Assembly (NCBI GenBank): GCA_044445605.1
Contig: JBIOEA010000007.1
Span: 3,383 to 67,382, forward strand
DNA: 64,000 bases
Source: CAWKDC01 sp044445605
Lineage (GTDB): Bacteria > Pseudomonadota > Gammaproteobacteria > JABCZS01
Direction of reading: 5' to 3'
Both the position numbers and the translations under genes were made by a program. Shown piece by piece: positions 24,672 through 33,366 of the stretch. Within the stretch, counting starts at the first letter, position 1; every line of letters begins with the position of its first letter. The notes beneath the pieces are model-generated. The model had not been told where the DNA came from. It worked only from the letters and a program-made list of their open reading frames with translations, and did no database searches.

Positions 24672-27045
24672 TGAATTGAACCGTGCCGCCACGCAGTCAT
24701 CATCATGGCGGTTATCTCCGATGCAGGAAAAAATGTTATGGGCCAAAGCCATGGACGATTTTCCTACGTTTGGTTTTGCCCGAGAACAAACGATTGAATG
24801 TGCACGGGATGCTTATACCCTGGTCAAAGCCTATCAATTAAAATCAGCCTCATTAGTAGGATACAAAGAAGACAGCGATTTATTTGCAAAGGCCTTAGCG
24901 CGTTTTGAAACACAATGCAGCGAATTAAATGCTTTTGCTGGGGCTGCACTCATTGAACAATTATTGTTGTTTCCCTCCATGACATTGCCCTGTGATCATT
25001 TGTTATGTTATGGGTTTGATGAATGGACACCCGCGCAGCAATCGTTAATTGCGCAGTGGGAAAGGTTGGGTGTGACAATTGAACGGATGCCTCAGATATC
25101 CCGACGAGGAACAACGTGCAAGGTCATCGCAGAAGATGCGCACGATGAAATGCGCCGTGCCGCTCTGCAAGCTAAAGCCGCCTATGATCGAGGCGAAACA
25201 ATGGCCATTGTCGTCCCTCAGTTACAAGATCAATGGTGTTTTGTTGAGCACTTATTAGCAGAGGTATTCAATCCAGATTTTTATTTCCCGGGTGTGCCCG
25301 CTAAAGATATTCCCTATAATATTTCATCGGGCGCATCGCTTGATAAACAACCTATTATTTATTGTCTTCTTGAAACATTTAAAACGTTAGATAAAGAAAC
25401 CAGCGTTCAAGCATGGAGCAATATCTTGCATTCACCCTATATCAAGGGAGGATGTACCGAGGCGGCTGCTCGGGCAGTTTTTGACATGGCATTGCGTGAT
25501 AAGCAATTGCTGACGATGACACTCAAGACTGTCCAATCAAATAGATTGATTCCGCCACTGTTTGCCTTGCAGTGTGTTCAGGTAGAAGCGTTCAAGAAAT
25601 CATTATCATCACGCACGATGCGAGATTGGATCGTGTGGTTAAAAGATTGGATGGATGGTTGGGGCTGGGCGCAAGAGCGCACGCTTAACAGTGCAGAGTA
25701 TCAATGCGTTGACACCTTGCATGAAGTGATTCCGAGTTTATATGCGCTGGATGCGATTCATCCCGCGTTCGCTTTCAACGCCTTCATCGATGCTTTATAT
25801 GGCTTATTAAAAAACACGTTATTCCAAACTGAAACGCAAGATAAACCCATTCAAGTATTAGGCTTGTTGGAAGCCGCGGGGTTATCATTCGATCATGTTT
25901 GGGTCATTGGGTTGACAGCAGATAATAATCCCGCGAAAGCCATGCCACATCCCTTTATTCCCACGCATGTGCAAGTCAGTCATGATATGCCCCACAGTAC
26001 ACCCGAGCGAGAATTGCGTGTGGCACAACGTTTACTCGAGCGTTTGATCACGGGTGCTAATGATGTTGTGCTTTCTTATGCGGCACAGGATGAGAAGGGC
26101 GAGCCACAACTTGAGAGCCCGTTAATTGCTTCATTCCCCATCAAAGAAATAACAAATGAAACACCAGAACGCATGCCATTAGCCATTGCCCATGCGCGCG
26201 ATTTACATGCATATGAAGATTGGGTTGGATTGCCACTGACGGGCCATCACTTGAAAGGCGGTAATTCAGTCTTGAAAGATCAAGCTGCCTGTCCACACGC
26301 GGGTTATTTGAAGCATCGATTGATGGCACGTTCACCTAAACCACCCGTGATGGGTTTAAGCGCTCCGCAGCAAGGAACCGTGATACACCGTGTACTGGAA
26401 ACGCTTTGGGCATCGATGAAAAACCGTACAGGATTAATGCGGCTTGATGAAGATGCGCTCTCGCAGGAAATCACGAAACACATTCAAACGGTGCTGGATC
26501 AGTGGGAGCCATCGTTATCTGCCTCAAATAAACTCATTGAATCCAAACGCATCTTGGATATTGTGACCGCATGGTTGACCTTTGAAAAATCACGTCCCGA
26601 TTTTGCCATCGAAAGTTTGGAGAAAAAGGTGGAAGTCACGTTGGGTGAATTGACGCTGACATTATCCATGGACCGCGTGGACTGCATTGGAGAGAATCAA
26701 TTTTTCTTGATGGATTATAAAACAGGCGAAGCAAGTGTGGCTGATTGGGATATGCCGCGCATGAACGAACCGCAGCTTCCACTTTATGCTGCATTCATGA
26801 CGCCTACTCCTGTGGGAATGGCGTTTGCGCGTTTGAAAAAGAACAGTATAGGCTTAGAAGGTTTGAGCAGCATTGAAAACTGGGATGAATTATTAGCAAA
26901 CTTTTGTCAAGATTTATTGATGCTCTCTGAAGAAGTGCAAGCGGGTTATGGCGCAACCGAACCTAAATATGCGCAACGCACCTGCGATAAGTGTGATTTG
27001 GTTTCGGGTTGTCGCTTTCATACAGGAGGTGTTTATGAAGGATGA
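24568..27045 (+). CDS. addB: Double-strand-break repair nuclease AddB
   Basis: AddB pairs with AddA in the AddAB helicase-nuclease that resects double-strand breaks for RecA. The 825-residue protein has a degenerate helicase-like N-terminal half without a Walker A motif and a C-terminal PD-(D/E)xK nuclease with VDCIGENQFFLMDYKTGEAS (catalytic D and K near residue 715). Four cysteines expected to hold the AddB iron-sulphur cluster are visible: CPHAGYLKHR near residue 573 and CDKCDLVSGC at the C-terminus. It is shorter than Bacillus AddB and closer to the alphaproteobacterial and Coxiella type. The start is shared with the 141-bp repeat; the stop overlaps addA by 11 bases. Confidence 0.9.
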   Translation: MKSILLTVNRRLARTLKPTFKERVLSWDDFLLELFELNRAATQSSSWRLSPMQEKMLWAKAMDDFPTFGFAREQTIECARDAYTLVKAYQLKSASLVGYKEDSDLFAKALARFETQCSELNAFAGAALIEQLLLFPSMTLPCDHLLCYGFDEWTPAQQSLIAQWERLGVTIERMPQISRRGTTCKVIAEDAHDEMRRAALQAKAAYDRGETMAIVVPQLQDQWCFVEHLLAEVFNPDFYFPGVPAKDIPYNISSGASLDKQPIIYCLLETFKTLDKETSVQAWSNILHSPYIKGGCTEAAARAVFDMALRDKQLLTMTLKTVQSNRLIPPLFALQCVQVEAFKKSLSSRTMRDWIVWLKDWMDGWGWAQERTLNSAEYQCVDTLHEVIPSLYALDAIHPAFAFNAFIDALYGLLKNTLFQTETQDKPIQVLGLLEAAGLSFDHVWVIGLTADNNPAKAMPHPFIPTHVQVSHDMPHSTPERELRVAQRLLERLITGANDVVLSYAAQDEKGEPQLESPLIASFPIKEITNETPERMPLAIAHARDLHAYEDWVGLPLTGHHLKGGNSVLKDQAACPHAGYLKHRLMARSPKPPVMGLSAPQQGTVIHRVLETLWASMKNRTGLMRLDEDALSQEITKHIQTVLDQWEPSLSASNKLIESKRILDIVTAWLTFEKSRPDFAIESLEKKVEVTLGELTLTLSMDRVDCIGENQFFLMDYKTGEASVADWDMPRMNEPQLPLYAAFMTPTPVGMAFARLKKNSIGLEGLSSIENWDELLANFCQDLLMLSEEVQAGYGATEPKYAQRTCDKCDLVSGCRFHTGGVYEG

Positions 27046-30000
27046 TCTGATTCGTCGAGAAGCGCTTGACCCGTATCAATCGTTTATTGTTCAGGCGCCG
27101 GCAGGTTCGGGCAAGACACAATTATTAACATCGCGCATATTAAGTTTATTGGCGAGCCGTGTTCAAAAACCGGAATCCATTTTAGCCATCACTTTCACAC
27201 GCAAGGCAGCACAAGAAATGAAGCGCCGTGTGATGAAGGCATTGATGTTAGGGAAGGGGCCTGAGCCTGAAAAAGAACACGAAAAGGCATTGTGGGCACT
27301 GGCAAACGCCGTGTTAGCCGTGGATGAAAAGTATCAGTGGCGATTGCTTGAAAACCCTCAGCGCCTGCGTATCATGACCATTGATGCATTGTGCAGCAGC
27401 ATTACACATCAATTGCCGTTGTCCTCACGTTTGGGTGCCGATCCTAAACCGATTGAATCTTCGCGATCAACCTATATCAAAGCGGCGCAGCAAGCAATTC
27501 ATCTTTTATTAGAGCAAGAAAACAGCGCATTAGAAACATTGCTCCTGCACTTGAATAACAATCAAGAAAAAGCGTCTGAATGGATTGCCAACATGTTGTC
27601 TTCGCGCGAGCAATGGTTGCCATTATTATATGCTCAAGATCGTGACGATTTAACGAAACTACGTCGCACCTTAGAATCAAATATCGCCATCGTCATACAA
27701 GAGACATTTGAAAAAACCATGGAGAAAACATGGGGGGTAGATTGGGATGGTTTATCGTTATACGTGTCATTTGCTGCTTCCAACCTTGAGTCTGCTTATG
27801 CTCAAGAAGTGATGGCATCATGGGTAGGGTTATCGCCGGACATCAGTGATTTCGATAAATGGCGTGCGTTATGCCGATGGATTTGCACAAAAGAAGGTGA
27901 TTTGCGCAAGACGGTCGATAAGCGACAAGGTTTTCCGGCGAGTAGTAGCATTAAAGACAAAGAAGAAGCCGCACATGCGAAACAGATGAAAGAAGGTTTC
28001 ATGGCCTGGCTAAACCATGTGAGAGAAGACGTTGATGCATGCGACGCACTGAGAGAATTAATCTCATTGCCTGATCCCATTTATTCAGATCGCCAATGGG
28101 AAGTATTAAAGGCTTTATTTCACGTACTACCTGTGGCTGTTGAGCAATTGCATTTATTATTTGCCTCTCGCAGCGAAGTGGATTTTACAGCCATTGCGCG
28201 TTGCGCACTCACCGCATTGGGTGGTGATGGCGACCCGACCGATTTAGATCTCAAATTAGATGATACCCTGCATCATATTTTAGTCGATGAGTTTCAGGAT
28301 ACATCCAAGCCCCAATTTGAATTGATTCATCGTTTGGTTGCGTTTTGGGAAAATGACGGACAAAAAACATTGTTTTTGGTGGGTGATCCGATGCAGTCGA
28401 TCTACCGCTTTCGGCAGGCAGAAGTCGGCGGCTTCCTGCAGGCGCAATTATATGGCATGGGCCCCATTCCATTAAAGAGTGTGTCACTGAGTTCAAATTT
28501 CCGTTCTGAAAGGCCGGTCATTGATTGGATCAATGAACAAATGCCGCCGGCCTTTGCGCCTGAAGATGATATTTACATGGGCGCCATCACCTATGCGCCA
28601 TTTGAAGCGCAACATGATGCTTCACCGGGAGCGGGTGTTTATGTCGAACGTATCGCTGAAGAAGCGACTGAAGGGCCAGCCTTTTTGTCAACGCTCACAC
28701 GATTGCTGCAGGATAAAACCATCGAAACGATTGCCATTTTGGTGCGCAATCGCAATCATATTGAAGACATCTTGCCGACGTTACGGGCGGCAAAAATACC
28801 GTATCAAGCGGTTGATATGGAAAAAATCATTGAAACACCGTGTGTGCGTCAGTTATTCCAATTGACCCAAGCATATCTGAATGTGGCCAATTCGCAAGCA
28901 TGGATATCGGTATTGATGTCGCCTTATTGTGGGATGACATTATCGGATTTAACCCACTTAAAAAACAGTGCATCCACGTATTGGGAAGCACTGCTGACGT
29001 GGAACACGATTGACGCCATTTCTGCTGATGGGAAATGGATATTGAGCCGTGTAGCGCCAATCTTAACAGCCTGGATGGCGAACAAAAATCGATTACCCAT
29101 GGCTCAGGCGATTGAAGGCGTGTGGTTAGCGTTGGGTGGCCCAGCCTCATTGCCCACATTAGAAGGTGTTGCTGATGCCGAACCTTATTTTGATTTGTTA
29201 TCTGAATGCGAGCAAGGTGGCACGCTGGATATCGAACAATTTAATGTTCGATTAGATAAACTGTTCTCAAAGGCATCGGGTGCGGCAAACATTCAGATCA
29301 TGACGATTCACCATGCGAAGGGGTTAGAGTTTGATGCTGTCCTGATACCGGGATTGGAGCGTCAACCGAAATCTTCTGAAAAGCCGTTGTTACTGTGGGA
29401 GTCTTGTCCGATTGATTCAGGGCATGTCTTTTTATTTGCACCCATTCATCCGACGCAAGAAGACGTGGATCCCATTTACGAATATATTTGGAAGAAAAAT
29501 AAAATTCGTGAAAAGAATGAAAATGCCCGCTTATTATATGTAGCGTTAACCAGGGCAAAAAAGCAGTTGTATTTGTTTGCCAAGGAAGTAAAGTCAAGGC
29601 CCAACAGTTTCATTGCCCTGATAGAGAATGCAGTGGCGGAACAAGCTTCACCTACGTCGCAGCCTAATGAATCATCTGCGCCCTGCAACGCTGAAATGAT
29701 ACCATTATCTTATGTTCTGAAACGCTTAAACCCAACGTGGGACAATCCCTATTTTTCACGTGACACTGCTATGGCGCTCGTGAGTGATGACAAAGCGAAT
29801 CCGATTGATATGAATGCGATATTGCCGTCGCAATTTGAGCACAAGACATTGGGGACGCTGATACACAAAGAATTATATTTATGGTCATTAGATCATGGGT
29901 TGATTAGCCAGTCGATTGAGAACCATCTGCCACGATGGCGTGCTATGCTGTTAGAATACGGTTTACCCGAAGTTCATTTAGATTGGGTGAAAACGGTGAT

Positions 30001-30310
30001 GGCACGTGTTCAGGCTGATCCCACTGCGCAAGATATTTTATCGCCTCATCTGGATGCGCGAAGCGAATATGACATCACTGTTCAAGAAGATGGGAAAGTG
30101 AAGACATACGTGATAGATAGAACCTATGTTGATAAAGATGGTGTGCGTGTGATTGTCGATTATAAGACAGCAGAGCATGCTGAGGGCTTTGAGAAGCATC
30201 GTGCACAATTAGAAGGCTATGCACGTGTTATGCGTACGTTAGAAGATAGGCCGATTCGATTGTGTTTATACTATCCATTAACAGGTGACATTATCGTCAA
30301 TAAACTATAA
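27035..30310 (+). CDS. addA: Double-strand-break repair helicase-nuclease AddA
   Basis: AddA is the UvrD-family helicase and nuclease partner of AddB. In the 1,091-residue product I see Walker A QAPAGSGKTQLLTSRIL near residue 20, TFTRKAAQEMKRR, motif II HHILVDEFQDTSKPQFE near residue 415, QSIYRFRQAE, TIHHAKGLEFDAV and the C-terminal nuclease motif VIVDYKTAE near residue 1050. The ATG at 27035 follows AGGAGG by five bases; the frame is open earlier but that region is inside addB. AddAB has been described in Coxiella burnetii, which supports the taxonomic reading. Co-translation with addB is likely. Confidence 0.93.
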   Translation: MKDDLIRREALDPYQSFIVQAPAGSGKTQLLTSRILSLLASRVQKPESILAITFTRKAAQEMKRRVMKALMLGKGPEPEKEHEKALWALANAVLAVDEKYQWRLLENPQRLRIMTIDALCSSITHQLPLSSRLGADPKPIESSRSTYIKAAQQAIHLLLEQENSALETLLLHLNNNQEKASEWIANMLSSREQWLPLLYAQDRDDLTKLRRTLESNIAIVIQETFEKTMEKTWGVDWDGLSLYVSFAASNLESAYAQEVMASWVGLSPDISDFDKWRALCRWICTKEGDLRKTVDKRQGFPASSSIKDKEEAAHAKQMKEGFMAWLNHVREDVDACDALRELISLPDPIYSDRQWEVLKALFHVLPVAVEQLHLLFASRSEVDFTAIARCALTALGGDGDPTDLDLKLDDTLHHILVDEFQDTSKPQFELIHRLVAFWENDGQKTLFLVGDPMQSIYRFRQAEVGGFLQAQLYGMGPIPLKSVSLSSNFRSERPVIDWINEQMPPAFAPEDDIYMGAITYAPFEAQHDASPGAGVYVERIAEEATEGPAFLSTLTRLLQDKTIETIAILVRNRNHIEDILPTLRAAKIPYQAVDMEKIIETPCVRQLFQLTQAYLNVANSQAWISVLMSPYCGMTLSDLTHLKNSASTYWEALLTWNTIDAISADGKWILSRVAPILTAWMANKNRLPMAQAIEGVWLALGGPASLPTLEGVADAEPYFDLLSECEQGGTLDIEQFNVRLDKLFSKASGAANIQIMTIHHAKGLEFDAVLIPGLERQPKSSEKPLLLWESCPIDSGHVFLFAPIHPTQEDVDPIYEYIWKKNKIREKNENARLLYVALTRAKKQLYLFAKEVKSRPNSFIALIENAVAEQASPTSQPNESSAPCNAEMIPLSYVLKRLNPTWDNPYFSRDTAMALVSDDKANPIDMNAILPSQFEHKTLGTLIHKELYLWSLDHGLISQSIENHLPRWRAMLLEYGLPEVHLDWVKTVMARVQADPTAQDILSPHLDARSEYDITVQEDGKVKTYVIDRTYVDKDGVRVIVDYKTAEHAEGFEKHRAQLEGYARVMRTLEDRPIRLCLYYPLTGDIIVNKL

Positions 30311-30321
30311 AAGGAAATAAC

Positions 30322-31197
30322 ATGCCAACAGAAACATTGATCATCAGCATCTCCTCGAGAGCATTATTTGATTTAAACGAAAGTCACGACGTCTACGAAA
30401 AAGAAGGCATTGAAGCCTACTCGCAATATCAAATCAGCCGCGAGAATGAGCCATTGAGACCTGGCGCCGCATTTCCGTTGGTTAAAAAATTATTGGCATT
30501 GAACGCGGATCACGCCACACCGATTGTCGAAGTGATTTTATTATCGCGAAACAGTGCGGACACGGGCCTGCGGATTTTCAATTCTATTCAGCATTATGGA
30601 TTGGACATGACGCGTGCGGTGTTCACGAGCGGCCGCTCAACTTATGATTATGTTGCAGCCTTAAACACACATTTATTTTTATCCAGTGATCCGGTGGAAG
30701 TTCGCAAGGCATTGGATGCGGGTTTGGCGGCTGCTGTTATTTTACCAACGACGCCACAGGCGATGCCTCATCCTGAGTTACGGATTGCGTTCGATGGTGA
30801 TGCAGTCTTGTTTTCGGACGCATCGCAATTGATTTATGACAAAGAAGGGCTTGACTCATTTAATCATAATGAAAAGAAAGAAGCGCATCATCCTTTAGAT
30901 GGCGGCCCATTTAAAAATTTCTTGGCACAATTATCGGCGATTCAAAAGTTATATCCTGCTGAATCAGCACCGATCAGAACGGCATTAGTGACCGCGCGCA
31001 GTGCGCCTGCACATGAGCGTGTGATACGCACCTTACGTGATTGGAATATTCGCATTGATGAAGCATTATTTTTAGGGGGCAAAGATAAAGCGGTGTTCTT
31101 GAAAGCGTTCGGCGCCGATTTATATTTTGACGATCAAATGAAATATTGCGAGAGTGCAAAAGCACACGTGGCAACGGGGCACGTGCCGCCGAGATGA
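30322..31197 (+). CDS. 5'-nucleotidase (cytosolic 5'-nucleotidase 1-like)
   Basis: The 291-residue protein matches the 5'-nucleotidase family related to eukaryotic cytosolic NT5C1, which dephosphorylates AMP or deoxynucleoside monophosphates in the HAD fold. Recognisable blocks are PGAAFPLVKKLLALN, VEVILLSRNSADTGLRIFNSI, FTSGRSTYDYVAALNTHLFLS, IAFDGDAVLFSD and FLGGKDKAVFLKAFGADLYFDD. It starts 11 bases after addA and may be read through from that operon. No signal peptide, so it is cytoplasmic. The physiological substrate is not evident. Confidence 0.88.
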   Translation: MPTETLIISISSRALFDLNESHDVYEKEGIEAYSQYQISRENEPLRPGAAFPLVKKLLALNADHATPIVEVILLSRNSADTGLRIFNSIQHYGLDMTRAVFTSGRSTYDYVAALNTHLFLSSDPVEVRKALDAGLAAAVILPTTPQAMPHPELRIAFDGDAVLFSDASQLIYDKEGLDSFNHNEKKEAHHPLDGGPFKNFLAQLSAIQKLYPAESAPIRTALVTARSAPAHERVIRTLRDWNIRIDEALFLGGKDKAVFLKAFGADLYFDDQMKYCESAKAHVATGHVPPR

Positions 31198-31210
31198 TAC
31201 CCTCAAAAAT

Positions 31211-33223
31211 CTAAGGCGTGACAACATTAAACCACAGGTCAAATTTATCGAGCAGTCCAATGAACTGCGACAAGGTACCGGCATTGCCATTCAGTTTAAT
31301 GGAGCCATCTTTGACGCTATCGATGACAGATATTGACCCTAAAATCATTTCATTCAATTTGGCGCGATTGAATGTCACGGTGACATCGGCTTTTTCGGAG
31401 ACTTCCCCGGGGAAGTAATTGAGCACGCCATTTTTAACGGTGATGCGATATTGTTGATTCAGATCGGGCAGGACCCAATTCATACTGATATTCACATTAG
31501 CTGCTTTTGGGCCATTTAATCGAATGGCGAGGTAATCAAGAATCATGTCCATCGGCATGGCTGCGACAATATCGGGTGATACGGTGGATGCGGCTGGGAA
31601 TGATTTGACACCATTGCGTAATTCTTGTGCACCGGTCAGGTAAAAATTACGCCATGGCGCACTTTCGGCTTGGTAGCCCATTTGTTCGAGCGCGTTGGCG
31701 AGCAAATGGCGTGCTTCTGTATTTTGAGGATCGGCGAAGACAACCTCGTTTAATACTTGTGCAACCCAGCGGTATTGACCTGCATCATAATCTTTTTTGG
31801 CTTTTTCTATCACTGCGGCAGCGCCACCCATGTATTCAATGGATTTTTTACTTGTTTCAACGGGAGGCAGAGGATACAAGTGTGAAGGATTGGCATCAAA
31901 CCATCCTAGATAACGTTGATACACTGCTTTCACGTCGTGATTGACCGTACCGTAATAACCTCGGTCGGCCCACGTTGCCTGCAAATTGGCTGGTAAAGCA
32001 ACCATTTCAGCAATTTCAGTCATGGTGTGACCTTCGTTGGCCAATCGCAATGTTTGATCATGAATGTATTTATAAGCATCGCGTTGATTTTCCATCAGTG
32101 TGATGATCTCATCATGGCCCCACGTGGGCCAGTGATGGCTAGAAAACATCACTGTCGTGCTGTCGCCATAACGTTTAATGGATTCATTAATGTGCTTGAC
32201 CCAGCTGACCGCATCGCGCACGGTTGCGCCGCGCAAGCTATACAAGTTGTGGAGTGTGTGTGTGATATTTTCAGCCATGCACAGGGCATGCAAAGATGGG
32301 ATGAAAAAATTCATTTCACTGGGTGCTTCGGTATTCGGTGTTAATTGGAATTCAAATGCTAGATTGCCTAAGGTCATCAGTTCGCCTGTTTGTGCGACGC
32401 TGTGTGTGGGTGGAATGAGCGTGACAGTGCCTGATGAAACGGCTTTCCCTAAACCTGCATCGACGCTGCCTTTGGGATCTTGAGGCAGGAGTGAACCATA
32501 CATATACATAGCACGACGTGACATGGCGTTACCTGCCATCACGTTTTCGCTGATGGCATGTTCCATGAATCCAATCGGTGCGATGATTTGCACTTTGCCA
32601 CTTTTTACATCTGCTTCATCCACAATCCCGCGCACACCACCAAAATGATCTACGTGGCTGTGGGTATAAATGACCGCAATGACGGGTTTGGGCCCAACGG
32701 TTTCATTGACCAAATCGAGCCCGGCTTTGGCTGTTTCGGCGCTCATCAGGGGATCGACGACCACATAACCATTGCCAGCATCAATGATGGTCATGACCGA
32801 AATATCGTACCCGCGAATTTGATAAATCTGGTCAATGACTTTAAATAAACCATAGTTCATGTTTAATAAGGACATACGCCATAAACTGGGGTTAACCGTG
32901 TCAGGGGAGCGCAAATTCATGTTTTCAAAGGTCATGAATTTATCGAGACTCCAAACGGGTGCCCCATTGGCTGTCATGATATTGAGGCCTTTGGGCTGCT
33001 TCAACAGGTTTTGTGATGCGTGGGTGAAGTCGTCCATGTTCCCAAAAGGGAGCGATTTAAGGAACTGAGCCTGGCTGGACATGGTACTGATAGAGGCTTC
33101 TTGTGGCGCTGGGGCTTGTACTTCGACAGGAGTGGGTTCCGGGGCCGGATTCTTTTGTGGGCCAGGGGCTGCCGCAGCCAAAAGGGCTGTAATGAACAAA
33201 GCTTGAGAGTGTCCAGTGATCAT
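31211..33223 (-). CDS. Alkyl/aryl-sulfatase, metallo-beta-lactamase fold (SdsA1/Bds1-like)
   Basis: The product (670 residues) hydrolyses sulfate esters such as alkyl sulfates, by family. The start at 33223 has AGGAAGA just upstream and a short hydrophobic N-terminus (about residues 8-20) followed by a proline/alanine-rich stretch, which may be a signal for export. The zinc-binding MBL signature THSHVDHFGG lies near residue 200. A dimerisation domain follows, and a C-terminal SCP2-like domain (about 560-670) includes YRITVKNGVLNYFPG. A divergent promoter at 33306 serves the next gene. It is convergent with the 5'-nucleotidase, with only 13 bases between the stops. Confidence 0.9.
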   Translation of the reverse strand: MITGHSQALFITALLAAAAPGPQKNPAPEPTPVEVQAPAPQEASISTMSSQAQFLKSLPFGNMDDFTHASQNLLKQPKGLNIMTANGAPVWSLDKFMTFENMNLRSPDTVNPSLWRMSLLNMNYGLFKVIDQIYQIRGYDISVMTIIDAGNGYVVVDPLMSAETAKAGLDLVNETVGPKPVIAVIYTHSHVDHFGGVRGIVDEADVKSGKVQIIAPIGFMEHAISENVMAGNAMSRRAMYMYGSLLPQDPKGSVDAGLGKAVSSGTVTLIPPTHSVAQTGELMTLGNLAFEFQLTPNTEAPSEMNFFIPSLHALCMAENITHTLHNLYSLRGATVRDAVSWVKHINESIKRYGDSTTVMFSSHHWPTWGHDEIITLMENQRDAYKYIHDQTLRLANEGHTMTEIAEMVALPANLQATWADRGYYGTVNHDVKAVYQRYLGWFDANPSHLYPLPPVETSKKSIEYMGGAAAVIEKAKKDYDAGQYRWVAQVLNEVVFADPQNTEARHLLANALEQMGYQAESAPWRNFYLTGAQELRNGVKSFPAASTVSPDIVAAMPMDMILDYLAIRLNGPKAANVNISMNWVLPDLNQQYRITVKNGVLNYFPGEVSEKADVTVTFNRAKLNEMILGSISVIDSVKDGSIKLNGNAGTLSQFIGLLDKFDLWFNVVTP

Positions 33224-33305
33224 GTCTTCTTCCTTGAAGGTATTCTTAAGGAAAGGATAGCTCAAAAAATGATATTTTTCCTCGCAAATGACCATAGTTG
33301 GCAAA

Positions 33306-33334
33306 TTGACACGCGAAGTTTCTCGTGGTACCCT
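33306..33334 (+). promoter_or_regulatory. Promoter of the 849-aa orphan gene (TTGACA-N17-TACCCT)
   Basis: A consensus TTGACA (33306-33311) and TACCCT (33329-33334) are 17 bases apart, about 32 bases before the ATG at 33367. Confidence 0.6.
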
Positions 33335-33366
33335 GGCCACCTATTTGTACGCAGTTGGGGTGTTTC

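Noticed and set aside
30322..31197. A toxin role for the gene following addA
   Set aside because: Its motifs match the cytosolic 5'-nucleotidase family over the full length, so a nucleotide-salvage enzyme is the simpler reading.
33325..33366. Upstream extension of the 849-aa protein and of the alkyl sulfatase (to 33340)
   Set aside because: Both extensions run through the TTGACA promoter and lack ribosome sites; internal ATGs at 33367 and 33223 have better context.
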